A stretch of DNA of 64,000 nt from Forficula auricularia (taxonomy: Eukaryota; Arthropoda; Insecta; Dermaptera; Forficulidae), in the NCBI GenBank assembly GCA_024734495.1, contig JALMQS010000225.1:6051425-6115424 (forward strand). The letters are read 5' to 3'. This document shows positions 30,865 to 41,929 of this stretch, piece by piece (the first letter of the stretch is position 1; each line of letters begins with the position of its first letter). The notes below the pieces were generated by a model. That model had not been told where the DNA came from. It did no database searches and saw only the letters and a list, made by a program, of their open reading frames with translations. The position numbers and the translations under genes were made by a program.

Positions 30865-31270
30865 CACAAAGAGAAACAAAGTCCTCTGCTTGATGCAAAT
30901 AAACATACACACATATATATCGAGATGATATATCTGTATATATTATTTATTTGTTTGAGACTATAGTTTCGAAGACTTGGTCTTCATCATCAGTCTTTTT
31001 TTAATTATAAATGTTTTTCATGGAGTCAATATCGTATGGATATTGAAAATTTGGTTTTCCTTCTTCACTGGTGGTCAGCTTAGGACTAAAGAACATTCTT
31101 TTGGTTCACATTCAAATATAACAATATGTTTCCCTTTCTCCTTGTTTTTCAAAAGGTAAAACAAGGAGAATGTGTATGTTTATTTGCATCAAGCAGAGGA
31201 CAACCTCTTTGTTTCTCTTTGTGAATCAACAACTCTGCTACTCTCGGCAAAACAAAAACTTTTCAATTAA
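30865..31270. mobile_element. HF1 foldback element, right arm shortened
   Basis: Flanked by AGTTTATAAACT (30853-30864, 31271-31282). Left arm: CACAAAGAGAAACAAAG, TCCTCTGCTTGATGCAAAT, a run to the hammerhead motif. Right arm ends CTGCTACTCTCGGCAAAACA, complement of the family end. The right arm lost its ribozyme. Confidence 0.82.
30959..30993 (-). ncRNA. Hammerhead ribozyme-like motif (HF1)
   Basis: Minus strand: CTGATGA, extra T, perfect 6-bp stem II GAAGAC/GTCTTC with loop CAA, GAAACTATAGTC, then TCAAACAAATAA. GA/TC starts stem I. All core bases intact. Confidence 0.8.
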
Positions 31271-31498
31271 AGTTTATAAACTATCCAAATTTGTATATTA
31301 GCCGTAACAGATACAACCTTTCAAGAACTAATATGGGTAACGATTCGATTATTTTTTGTTTTTCTGCATTTATGTATGTTCGGAATTTTTGTAGCTAGAA
31401 AACTCAAAATCTAATAAGTAAAAAAAAAATGGCACTATAATGAACTTTTTACGATCCGTTTTCCACGTTAAGGTGAAAATTGGAATCGAGACAGGTAA

Positions 31499-32008
31499 AA
31501 TAAACTGCAACGGATCGTTGCTAAACTTTATCCAAATTCATTTGAAATATTAATATGTTTGTTCCTTTATTATTAATCAGATATCACTTGCAATTTGTAG
31601 TTCATATTGAAATTAATTCAAAAATAATTCTCATTTAAGAGTCGAGGAATAACCATTCTACATTGGATTTTTGACGTTTCGGTTTTTATTGGTAACCATT
31701 GCTGAAGACATAGAGGAATCGACTTAAAATCAAAAATAGCCATCGATTCTCATCTAATACTTGAGGTAACAATTCTACATTAGGTTTTTGACGTTTCGAT
31801 TATTATTGGTAACCATTGCTGAAGACATGGAGGAAACGACTTAAAATCAAAAATAACGATCGATTCTTATCTAATACTAGAGGAATAACCTTATTGCATT
31901 CCAATTTTGATGTTTTGACTATTAATGGAAACCTCTACTGAAAATGTAGAAGAATCGACTTAAAATCAAAAAGACTAAATTCTTTTATGGCAAACAACTC
32001 AAGCTTGA
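31499..32008 (+). mobile_element. Helentron-like element, half copy ending at the array centre
   Basis: Begins AATAAACTGCAACGGATCG with the 3' hairpin, then ACTTTATCCAA and about three ~119-bp units, and stops at AACTCAAGCTTGA, the turning point of complete copies. Confidence 0.8.
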
Positions 32009-32024
32009 ATCTAGGGTATATGAG

Positions 32025-32340
32025 GAAACTCAACCAAATTTTGTATACATAATCAGTGGGACCCCATAAGTCTAAAAATGCAAAAACTAACCGCCCAAAA
32101 TGGGGTGAGGGGTGTAGGGTAAAATATGAAAATCTTGGCCATTTACCATCTCAACCAAATTTTGTATACATAATCAGTGGGACCGGAGAAGTCTAAAAAT
32201 GCAAAAATTAACCGCCCAAAGGGGGGGGCTGTAGGATCAAAAATGAAAATCTAGGCTCTTGTACCAAACTCAACCAAATTTTGTATACATAATCAATGGG
32301 CCCCCAGGAGTCTAAAAATGCAAAAACTAAGCCCCCTCCC
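32025..32340. repeat. ~120-bp tandem repeat, 2.7 units
   Basis: CTCAACCAAATTTTGTATAC starts at 32029, 32150 and 32269, so the period is 119-121 bp; each unit has a purine/G-run variable part. The same sequence lies in the mariner MITE at 22592-23288. Confidence 0.85.
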
Positions 32341-33887
32341 CTACATGATTATAAATACTTTTATTAAATATTAAATATAAGTGAGGGGCCAGGTTGTATG
32401 GTAAAGTCAAGAGGATGCCCAAATCGGAACACGTCAGCTTATTAATTTAACCAAAAGTATTAATTTTTTCAAGACTTTCGTTCTTGAGTTGTAATAGATA
32501 TCAAAATCAGACACACAGACAAACAAATAAATAATTTTTGAAAATAATCTTTTTCAGTATTTTAGTAGTTTCTTAACATAATCAGAAAAAAAAATAGAAC
32601 GAATTCAATACTTCGGTTTGATATAAAATTAAAAATAAATCATTTATTTTATTCTTTGCTTTTATCATTAAATGTGATTTCTTAATACTATCTCCTGAGA
32701 ATATCCCTCGTTCTTACTTCATCGAGACACCTGTGCTTATTTTTGCTAGCTTGCTCAATATTAAGAAAAATGTATTTAACATTGGATAATAAAGAGAAAG
32801 AGGAGATAAAGATGATCTTAAAATGTAAGAAAATATTTTTCAAAATACGGAAAATTAATTGAAATATCGTGAAATTATAATATCATTCATGATATTCATC
32901 AGCTTCAAATCGAGAGAAAGAATTTAATACAAACAATTTAAAACAAATCTAAATTAGAAATGGTCATTTTCAATTTACATCTTATAAACTCATAAAACAC
33001 AATATGTTTGGAGTTGTTAAACATTATTATAGAAATGGGGGGTTCAAAAAAAGTAAAAATTTTTAATCTTCAATTCCAAATAAATTACATTTAAAAAAAA
33101 AACTAAAAAACACTCTTCTAAAAAGTACAAAATAATCTAATACTTAATCAAATATCGTGGGGTGCAAAATCATGTACTTTTAATTAATTTCGACTAAGTG
33201 CCCCTCTCTTTAATTATTAGATTAAGTATTACATTATTTTTACTTTTATATATATATAAAGTGTCTAAAAACAAATTAATTTGAAAGTTACTAAGAAGGA
33301 GATTCTTGTATAGAAATTTAATTTATTTTGTAAAAAGATTAGTCTATACTCGAAATTTCTTAATTTTCTTTATGGTAAGTGGACCCATGTTTTTGAATCT
33401 TTCCGATTGCGGGCTATTTATATAGATTCATTTTAGTAAATTTTAGCTTTTTCAATTTCTTACAATAGAGATAATAAAAATTTTTAGTTTCTTTGGAGCC
33501 TGCCGGCCTCTTGCTAGCCTCTTCTAATCACTTTCAATTCCACCAACCCTATTATTCCCCCTGGACCCAATCCGATCATTACCCATCCCGCCAACCCTAT
33601 ACATGCTCCCTGAACTCTTTCCTCTTCCCCTAACTCTGATCACCCTTCGAACCTTAGCAACCTGGATATAGGATTAATTATTTTTCCATTTGATGTATGT
33701 AAAGTGTATACCTACTCTACTCCTCTTTATTGATAGTTTACAAAATTTAGTTTAATTTGGTTCAAGGTGCCCCATTTGAAGTCAATTAAAAGTAAAATTC
33801 GCTTTATGGGAATTCTAAATTATGGAAGATCATTTGGAGCATAAGGGACCTTGAGAAGGTGGTTTCAGGGTGCTTCGCCTAAGGCAA
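32341..33887. other. AT-rich sequence ending in a possible Helitron 3' end
   Basis: No supported gene. A C/T-rich low-complexity stretch is at 33490-33660. CTTCGCCTAAGGCAACTAGT near 33873-33892 resembles a Helitron 3' hairpin followed by CTAG and T. The 5' end was not located. An AAT microsatellite follows at 33926-33950. Confidence 0.4.
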
Positions 33888-34302
33888 CTAGTATTCCATA
33901 AATTCATTTATATTTTTGAATCATATAATAATAATAATAATAATAATCTTTATTAGCTATTTCAGCCATAACATATACAATAATAATATGCAAGAACATA
34001 CAATGTTAACATCACAAAAATAATAATATACAATGATAATATCACAAAAACAAAAGAAAACAATACAACACAATACAATTTAACAATACAATGCAATAAT
34101 GACGCAATCACAATACAACATTATAATTTTCGAGGAGATTCCACAAGAAGATTATCTTTTCCGAAATTACGAATTCCAACAATCGCTCCTTAAATTCCTG
34201 GATTCTAGTGACATTTCTTATCTCACTCGGCACTATACATATACATAGTTGAAAAATGCTGGCAAACGACTTCATTTAATTTTGCTTAATTACAGATAGC
34301 CA

Positions 34303-34496
34303 GAAATTGAAAAGTTTTTGTTTTGCCGAGAGTAGCAGAGTTGTTGATTCACAAAGAGAAACAAAAGAGGTTGTCCTCTGCTTGATCAAACAAATAAATA
34401 ATATATATACAGATATATCATCTCGATATATATGTGTGTATGTTTATTTGCATCAAGCAGAGGACAACCTCTTTGTTTCTCTTTGTGATAGCCAAA
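34303..34496. mobile_element. Short HF1 foldback; right arm starts at ribozyme cut site
   Basis: Flanked by GATAGCCA (34295-34302, 34497-34504). The left arm (TTTTTGTTTTGCCGAGAGTA to TGCTTGA) meets a right arm beginning TCAAACAAATAAATAATAT. In full copies these bases lie immediately after the predicted hammerhead cleavage site. The ribozyme itself is absent. Confidence 0.8.
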
Positions 34497-34509
34497 ATAT
34501 TCTTTTTAT

Positions 34510-34720
34510 TGACGTGACAACGTCTTATAAATTGGTTTGCCGGGTGACACTTCAAGAAACTGCGTTACGCTCCGCTCACGTTATGCGCTCACAATGAGAG
34601 CGAGTGAGAGGAGGATACAGGAAATTCCGCACGTGCGATCCAATGTGCGATCCAATCAGAAGAAGTGGGCGGGCCACTTAAGCCGCCAGATTCGAACATG
34701 AACCTGCTTTATCGAAACTA
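34510..34720. repeat. GC-richer block, possible DNA-transposon terminus
   Basis: GACGTGACAACGTC palindrome, then TTGGTTTGCCGGGTGACACT, TTACGCTCCGCTCACG and GAGAGCGAGTGAGAGGAGG. This text recalls a non-coding end block that I associate with arthropod transposons, but I cannot name the family. No partner end is seen here. Confidence 0.35.
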
Positions 34721-35271
34721 ACTTCTATTTTATAATTATTAGCCTTAATTATACCTATATATATATATAGTATAGATAGATAGATAGATTTAGATAAAAG
34801 CAACAATTATTTTTTAAACCTTAAAAGATATCTATATTCATTGAAAAAAAATCAATTTTCAAGTTTCAATTTTCCATAGATTTAAATTTAATTTATATTT
34901 CATTTATTTCTTTATTTTTCTAAAGCTTTTTTTAATATGTATTTTATAATGACAGTAATTCCAAAAATTATTGAGTTCTTTATTCATCTTTTCAAAAAAA
35001 CGCAAGATATTTGAATTTGGTTTGACAGTTTTTCAAATTAACGGTTCTCAATCAGATGTCTTTAAACAGTTTAACATAAAACATACTGTAATATTGTACC
35101 AAAATATATATTGATTTAGTAACATATTTAATATAAGGTAAGCTTAAAATTATATTATTTCAAACATTTAAATACTGTCCACCTAAAATAAAATTATGAT
35201 TTATTATTATTTTTTAGGCTTACAAAATTAAAAAGTTTTTTCTGAGAAAAAATATTAATATTTTCCTATCA
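34721..35271. other. AT-rich sequence, possible upstream region
   Basis: Contains a TAGA microsatellite (34770-34790). Nothing else recognised. Confidence 0.35.
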
Positions 35272-35439
35272 TGGATGCTAAAATTATTTGTGAATTATGC
35301 ATTAAGACATTTGGCAGGCAATCTGAAAAGAATAGACATTTGAGAGATATTCATAAAGTTGTCGATATAAATAAATCTAAAAAAAATCATATTTTATGTC
35401 CATTATGTCCTAACGAAAAAAATGGTTGCCTGTAAAGTC
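35272..35439 (+). CDS. Short C2H2 zinc-finger ORF, cut by a foldback
   Basis: ATG at 35272 opens MDAKIICELCIKTFGRQSEK then NRHLRDIHKVVD and HILCPLCPNEKNGC before a stop at the foldback edge. The first part has the spacing of a C2H2 finger (C-x2-C-x-K-x-F-G-x5-L-x2-H) and C-x2-C of a second finger follows. It may be the first exon of a host zinc-finger gene or part of a mobile element. The palindrome at 35421-36147 truncates it. Confidence 0.5.
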
Positions 35440-36147
35440 GGTATACGGGCGAAAGTTTTACGTGACAACGACTTTGAGTGGTAAAATAATTTTAATGTGA
35501 ATATTCATTCGTATAGTAGGAAGAAGGATGAAATAATAGTAACAATTTAAAACATTTATTTATACAAAGAATTATATTTAAAACATTAATTTATACAAAG
35601 AATCTCGCACTGAATTTCATATTAACAAAATTTTATTTTTACCTTTACACATACATACGTATTTATATACAAATATACATACAATAACTTGCAATACATT
35701 TGCGTTCTACTACGTTAAAAGGAACAACCATTGACTTGACATTTTCTAGGCACATTACAGCAGAAACACTTCCTTTCATTTCATATTTCTCCTATCATCG
35801 CCCTATCCTCAACAAAATCACTCAGATAGGAACAAGTTAAGTTGTAGTAAACGCTGTTTCATTGTACGCAAATGTATTGCAAGTTATTGTATGTATATTT
35901 GTATATAAATACGTATGTATGTGTAAAGGTAAAAATAAAATTTTGTTAATATGAAAATTCGAGTGCGAGATTCTTTGTATAAATTAATGTTTTAAATATA
36001 ATTCTTTGTATAAATAAATGTTTTAAATTGTTACTATTATTTCATCCTTCTTCCTACTATACGAATGAATATTCACATTAAAATTATTTTACCACTCAAG
36101 AGATCGTTGTCACGTAAAACTTTCGCCCGTATACCGACTTACATGTA
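35421..36147. mobile_element. Large foldback element with ~280-bp arms
   Basis: Arms run 35421-35704 and 35870-36147 with few mismatches (TACGGGCGAAAGTTTTACG and complement at the outer edges; CTTGCAATACATTTGCG at the inner edges). The loop (35705-35869) is single copy. No hammerhead core, target repeat or protein was seen. It disrupts the zinc-finger frame. Confidence 0.75.
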
Positions 36148-37029
36148 ACCATTTTATTCTAAGTTTAAACGCCAAGTATAATTTTTATTATTATTTTATC
36201 ACCTGTTGGTGTACCGACTGTTGAGAAACTTTGGCGTTTTTTAAAATTATTTTTTCGACTTTTATGGTCCGGTTGATGATTTGGAGTGTCAAAAACATTT
36301 TGATGCTCCCACACACCCATTATCATAGTAGAAAAGAGGCTCGTCACACTTTTTTAACCCGCTTAGAGCCTCTCATAAGCCTCGGGACGGCAATGCCCCC
36401 ATTTATTTACAAATTAACCAACAACTAAAAACCATTAATGTAAACCCACCTTGCAATTTTACTATTTTTTTTATTATTAAAACATGTTTCACCTCGAACT
36501 AACACCTATCTCCTTAAAAGTTAAGTAAAACCCAGTTATTCGCAATTCAAATTTGTTAAGTCCAAAATGAAATTGATTATTTCCTGTTTAAAATTACCAA
36601 AACATGGGGAAAAGAAAACCGGAGAAAACAAACTTGCTTGAATTCTAAGCTCTTTTTCTATAGAGTGATTTTTTAAACGGACTTTACCATAAATGAAATT
36701 TGAATAACTTTGTTCACTTCTTTGTTGTCTGTTCCACTTATATTCATCCTTATTATTAAAAAAATGACAACATTTAAACATCATCGTCTTTGACCCAAGT
36801 ATTCTATGATTATTCGACGTTTCTTTCTATGATGAGCAGATAATCACCTCTATCTTGGCTTATACCTTTTGTTATATAAAAAAAAATCCTATTTTCATTT
36901 TCATTGATATCAAAGTAAAATGAAAACCTTACTTCCATGGGAGAAATGAAGAAATCGCTAGAGCGGTAATTTTTGCACGAATGCTATTGCCAAACGCTAA
37001 ATGATAAAAGTTTTCGATTGGCAAATAAA
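36148..37029. other. AT-rich sequence, no gene supported
   Basis: Only short frames without family motifs. Nothing repeated elsewhere in the window was seen. Confidence 0.4.
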
Positions 37030-37196
37030 ACTATTCAAATAAATTTGCACGAAATTTTCTCTGGAGAGAGACGGACTAGAAGAACTTTTAATTGGAAGTA
37101 ATGGAAGGCAGCCCAGGGGTAGTGAGGAAAGAAAAAAATAATACATATTCAAATAAGGTGTAATTTATTGGATTCCTTCCTCCTTTCCTTCAAACC

Positions 37197-37227
37197 GACG
37201 TTTCGGAGGATTCTTCCCTCCTTCTTA
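37197..37227 (-). ncRNA. Hammerhead-like motif with core mutation (HF5 left)
   Basis: Minus strand: CTTAAGA (G5 changed to T), stem II GGAGG...CCTCC, GAAACGTC, GGTTTGAAGG. Otherwise the same as the right arm. Expected inactive. Confidence 0.65.
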
Positions 37228-37352
37228 AGGGTTTCAAGGGGTCAATGAAGGAAACAAATAAAATACTTCCTTCCTCGCTCCAAGTTTTAAACACTGCTGT
37301 GGAGAGAGGAAGGAAGCATTTTATTTGTTTCCTTCATTGACCCCTTGAAACC

Positions 37353-37385
37353 CTGAAGAAGGAGGAAAGAATCCTCCGAAACGTC
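37353..37385 (+). ncRNA. Hammerhead ribozyme motif, most complete copy (HF5 right)
   Basis: CTGAAGA, extra A, stem II GGAGG/CCTCC with loop AAAGAAT, then GAAACGTC. Stem I is unusually clear: CCTT-G-AAACC (37343-37352) pairs with GGTTT-GA-AAGG (37386-37396), giving 9 pairs and a small internal loop. Stem III ACGT is self-complementary, so two RNAs, or a duplex pair, would be needed. Cleavage predicted after 37385. Confidence 0.82.
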
Positions 37386-37504
37386 GGTTTGAAAGGAAAG
37401 AAGAAGGAATCCAATAAATTACACCTTATTTGGATATGTGTTAATTTTTTCTTTCCTCACTCCCCTGGGCTGCCTTCCATTACTTTCACTATTCAAATAA
37501 ATTT

Positions 37505-39861
37505 TGAAAGTACGTAGATTACCAAGTTTTGTGTAAGCACTAGTATGAATATCAAAATGTTATTTCACATGTAGTTTTCGTGCATTGAGTATAAAAGCAA
37601 ATTAGATTTTGGTTGAAAGTGAACCAAAAATTAAAGGGTGGTTAAAAAATTAAAAAATTTGCTAACTAATAAAAACCAAGAAAGATGAAATATACTATAA
37701 AATGAACCTATAATAAAAAATAGAGTTATTATTATATTTTTTTGGGGGCCAAAATTGGGGATTGGTTTAAAAATAGAATTATCAATATAAGATCTAGACC
37801 TTTTAACCGATTTTACGAAAATCGCATATGCACCTTATACGACCTTATGAAAATGACTCACTATGTGAAATTAATAGTGACCAAAAAGAGGGGGTTCAAA
37901 AGAAATTTAAAATAATTAAATTTTCAAACAAAAATCAGAAAGATGATATTTCTAATAGAATATTCTCATAATTAAACGGTGTGATATTATTAAGTCCAAT
38001 ATTAAGATGGAGGAGATCTTTCGTAAATAATTATAACTTATTTGATTAAATATTAAATAAAAGAGAGGGGAGAATTATTATATTTTTGAATTATTTTTAT
38101 AACATCTTATTCTTTCAGAAATGAGTTTTTTGAACTTATGATCAAATCGCATTTTGTTTTACAGTAACAATTTTACAGTAATAATTTTGAACACATATTT
38201 ATCACACTTTATCGGATGATAATGATATAGTTTCATCAATTTAAAATTAATTTCATTGTTCAATTTTATTCAAAGACCATAAATTTTATTCAAAGCTCTA
38301 AAAGGGTCATGAAATAATGAAAAAAGTTAAAATGGTCAGGCCGACAAACAAAGAACCCCTCTTCACAAAGGACGTTAGTATTTTTTTTTTCATTTTCTTT
38401 TTTTTCAAGTTTGAAAATATTTACTGATAAAAAAATGAAACACATTATAAATGTATAGGTATATAGTAGACATATAAGTTAAAGGTATAAACAGGGCCGG
38501 ACTAAGAGAAAATTTTACTACAAGCATGAAATATTTTTGCGCCACCCCCCCCCCCCCCCAGCAAATTTAGCAACAATCATAATAGAACAATATACATTCA
38601 AATTTTGTATGTTTATTTTCTTCATAGAATTCAATATCAACTGTTATTGTATTGTTTTGAAAAATAAATCTATATCATTTTTCTATCTATCTATCTATCG
38701 TTTTTTATACATTTTGACAAATTTTTGGTGACCAAATGTTCCTTTGGATAAGGTAAATTTTAATAAAAAAATATTAAATTTGTATCATCTTTTGTTGTTT
38801 TTCATTTAAATTTTAAAATTATGGGCCAGTAAAATAGAATCTTCAATTATATCTATTCAAGACTTTATTCTAGAATAACAGTACTAATAAAACTTCAATA
38901 ATCAAGCCGCGAGGGGGACCAGGGGGCGAATTCCCTGGCGGGCCTCACAGCTAGTATTTCTATAAAAAACATTTTATTATAATGATTCTCGAAATGAAAT
39001 AAAATTGTGGAATAGTTTCAAGGGGCAATTAAAATAAAAAGGGTCCGGATAGAAGGTTTGAAGTCCCTGCCTGGTATATTTTCTAGTTCAAGCATACCAA
39101 AGACAAGTTCAGACTAGTTTTAGTGGAATAAAAATTGTTCTCGAAGAGGAACTATTAAAATAGTAAGAATACAAAAAAGGAATAAATAAAGATGAATCGA
39201 GAATTTTTGGACTAATCTATTTCTTAGAACTCTCAATATATAAGATCGAAAATAACTAAGAGTGCTATAGACAAGTATTAACTTGCTTATAGCAAAGATA
39301 AGAGTAAATAAATATTTTATTTAATATGGATTTACTATGAGTTAAGGATACTGGGTCACTTATTTCACATTGCTTATAGCAATAGAATTATGAGAAATTT
39401 AAGATTTTCTTATAGGACAGGCTGATTCATTGTAGAAGGTGGTCGATTTCCATTTCAGAGATTGTGGAGTTTAAGTCACAAGATTTAATTTCTGTTTATT
39501 ACCCTCACTCACACAAAGCAGTATCCGTTTTGGGCGAAGGTTCTAAAATATATTTTAAAAAATCTACTGTTAAATTCGAAAAATATCGAAAATGATGCCA
39601 TATTCGATGAAATTTCCAAAAAAATAAAGGGTACTTTTTTTAGACAGCATTCCCAGGTTGAAAAGTCACCAACCACCTCTGATCATATGCTTGATTAAAA
39701 TAATTATATATACTCGTATATACACAATATACAAATATACAGAGATCAAAATTCTATTATTTACACCTTATTCATTTATTATTATTTTTTTTTTTTAAAC
39801 CTATTTTAAATTATTTACAATTCCATCATAACATATATATTCAGGTCCAAAGCGCCCGACC
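37505..39861. other. AT-rich sequence with transposon-end fragments
   Basis: CAGGGCCGGACTAAG at 38491 is a common hAT terminus. A possible Helitron 3' end lies at 38917-38955: hairpin CCAGGG/CCCTGG, then CTAG and T. A C-run is at 38545-38559. No gene is supported. Confidence 0.45.
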
Positions 39862-40368
39862 CATAGAGTAATATAGAGCGGAAGCCTACCAAATATCGAA
39901 AAGCGCTCTCTAGCGGCTCGGAGAACATTATTCTTAGTCTTTAAAGATCATAGTCATAGGACATTCAAAGGCTTTGTCATAGATAAAAGATTCATACACG
40001 CAATATGCTAAACGTTCATTTAGAAAATTTTCCAACGTACAAATTTATAGATTAAAATATTATTAAATATGGCTAGTTCTCGACATCAATGTTTTGTGAA
40101 AGGTTGCTTTTGCGATACAAAATCAGATAAAGAACATACTTTTTTAAACGACCTAAAAATCCTGAAATGTAAGTATCTATATAAAATTAACTAGTAATTT
40201 ATTTTTTTGATTCTTATATGTTAATTCTTTAATAATTTAATTATAGAGCTAAAGAGAGCGGTTCCCGCCATTTTATTTCCCGATCTGAACCGCCAGAGAG
40301 CTCTGTAACTCGTATACGTTAAAATTCATTGGCTTCTTATGGAGCCTTCCACTCCATATTACTCTATG
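39862..40368 (+). mobile_element. P-element-like MITE with THAP exon
   Basis: 507 bp with ends CATAGAGTAATATAGAGCGG and the complement of CATAGAGTAATATGGAGTGG. It is flanked by GCCCGACC and GTCCGACC, an 8-bp repeat with one difference, as P-superfamily elements make. Inside, at 40069, MASSRHQCFVKGCFCDTKSD begins a THAP-type zinc finger (C-x2-4-C), the DNA-binding domain of P transposases. GAAAT-GTAAGT then gives a donor and TTATAG at 40245 an acceptor. Confidence 0.75.
40069..40168 (+). pseudogene. THAP-domain first exon
   Basis: Codes MASSRHQCFVKGCFCDTKSD then KEHT; a T lost in the T run at about 40140 shifts the frame, since the other frame gives FKRPKNPE as in other THAP proteins. Ends at GTAAGT. 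The C-terminal half of the THAP domain (W and C-x2-H) is not seen after the acceptor. Confidence 0.7.
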
Positions 40369-40861
40369 GTCCGACCTATCATTTACAGCGCGATGTGAGA
40401 TTGATTTTTTATGCATATCAGTAAGAGGATTCTTCTTTTAAAATTCATAGAATATCTCATAGAATTGAACTTTGATATTGTCAAAATTAAATTGATCTTT
40501 TATATTCTGGACATGATTTGTAAGGGCCGTATTGTTTCTAGTTATTTTTGAGATAGACAGTTCATGTTCACGTAATCTCTCACCCATTCGTTCTGTAAAT
40601 TTTATTACATTGCAGCAATCCAGCTACATATTTTCTAATATAGCACTAACCAACCAGTAAAAATGCTAAAAACTTGAATTGTAGGATTTGTTTAAAAAAA
40701 AATAATAATAATAGAATTTGGAAAGTTGATAATCTTTCAGGCGTAAACTTTTTAAATTGAAAGTTTTTTGCCGAGAGTAACATATTTTTTATAAATTGAA
40801 GGAGACAATAAAAGAGTGTGTCTTCTGCTGAAATTATAAATTTTTAATTTATTTTTAACGA

Positions 40862-40896
40862 GACTATAGTTTCGAGAGCTTTGCCCTCTTCATTAG
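40862..40896 (-). ncRNA. Hammerhead-like motif, G5 mutated (HF2 left)
   Basis: Minus strand: CTAATGA, stem II GAGGGC...GCTCTC, GAAACTATAGTC, TCG. One core change. Confidence 0.65.
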
Positions 40897-40992
40897 TCTA
40901 TTACAACTGATTCATAGGAATTAATGTATGAATGGTAAGTAGGTAAGTAGGTACCATTCATACATTAATTCCTGTGAATCAATTGTTATATA

Positions 40993-41027
40993 CTGATAAA
41001 GAGGGCAAAGCTCTCGAAACTATAGTC
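40993..41027 (+). ncRNA. Hammerhead-like motif, G8 mutated (HF2 right)
   Basis: CTGATAA, stem II GAGGGC...GCTCTC with loop AAA, GAAACTATAGTC, TCG. The core change differs from that of the left arm. Confidence 0.65.
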
Positions 41028-41423
41028 TCGTTATAAATAAATTAAAAATTTATAATTCCACCAGAAGACACACTCTTTTATTGTCTCCTTCAAGTAAACT
41101 TTTTAGTTTACAAATACAAAAAAACTCATTAAAATCCATTCAGGATTCCAAGTTCTGTATTTTTCATGTCTAATTGCACTAAATGATAGGTTTTTAAAGA
41201 TAATAGACAATCTTTTAAATAATTATGATATATGCAAATTATTGTTATGAAAATCTGCAGGAACTATCTTTACTCCGTGCTTAAATTATCTATCTATTAT
41301 CATATTTTAATGTGATTTATAAAATATTTTAAAATGATTGACAACGGAAGCGGTAAGGGAGTTCAAGTCCCTAGAAGTCAAGAATAAATGGGTTGACGAA
41401 TGCGTTTGGACGATTTGAATATA

Positions 41424-41929
41424 CAAAGAGAAACAAAGAGGTTGTCCTCTGCTTGATGCAAATAAACATATACACATATATCTCAAGATGATATATCTGT
41501 ATATATATTATTTATTTGTTTGAGACTATAGTTTCGAAGACTTGGTCTTCATCATCAGTCTTTCTTCAATTATAAATGTTTTTCATGGAGTCAATATCAT
41601 ATGGATATTGAAAACTTGGTGTTCTTTCGTCACTGCTGGAGGGCTAGGAACCAATAAAGACACTCTATCTGGGCTCACATTCAAATATAACAATATGTTT
41701 CCCTTTCTCCTTTCTTCTTAGAAAGGAGGAATTTTTTCCTTTTTTCCTTTTTATCTTTTGTTAGCAAACATCTTAAGTAGATTACTATTGGATAGTTCAA
41801 TTTGATTGTTTAAACAGAGTTCAGAATTTCTATTGAATGACTTGACTATTTGCATCAAGCAGAGGACAACCTCTTTGTTTCTCTTTGTGAATCAACAACT
41901 CTGCTACTCTCGGCAAAACAAAAACTTTT
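41424..41929. mobile_element. HF1 foldback element
   Basis: Flanked by CGATTTGAATATA (41411-41423, 41930-41942). Begins CAAAGAGAAACAAAG and ends CGGCAAAACAAAAACTTTT. The hammerhead at 41524-41558 faces outward. The central 200 bp (with TTCCCTTTCTCCTTTCTTC) is single copy. Confidence 0.87.
41524..41558 (-). ncRNA. Hammerhead ribozyme-like motif (HF1)
   Basis: Identical core to 30959-30993: CTGATGA, T, GAAGAC-CAA-GTCTTC, GAAACTATAGTC, TCAAACAAA. Outer stem I pairing TTG/CAA flanks an internal loop. Confidence 0.8.

Larger units (their letters stand above)
37047..37487. mobile_element. HF5 foldback element with hammerheads in both arms
   Basis: Flanked by a perfect 17-bp repeat ACTATTCAAATAAATTT (37030-37046, 37488-37504). 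Arms pair from GGCAGCCCAGGGG (about 37110) to CCCCTGGGCTGCC (about 37475). Left motif 37197-37227 is mutated; right motif 37353-37385 looks complete. Outer left 60 bp are not mirrored, as expected for two unequal RNA-derived arms. Confidence 0.88.
40755..41093. mobile_element. HF2 foldback with two differently mutated hammerheads
   Basis: Flanked by GTAAACTTTTTA (40743-40754, 41094-41105). Starts near TTTTTTGCCGAGAGTAACAT; arms pair from AGAGTGTGTCTTCTG outwards to ATACATTAATTCC in the middle. Both arms carry outward motifs (40862-40896, 40993-41027). Confidence 0.85.

Noticed and set aside
35421..36147. Ribozyme-bearing foldback
   Set aside because: No CTGANGA with a following GAAA at suitable spacing was found in either arm.
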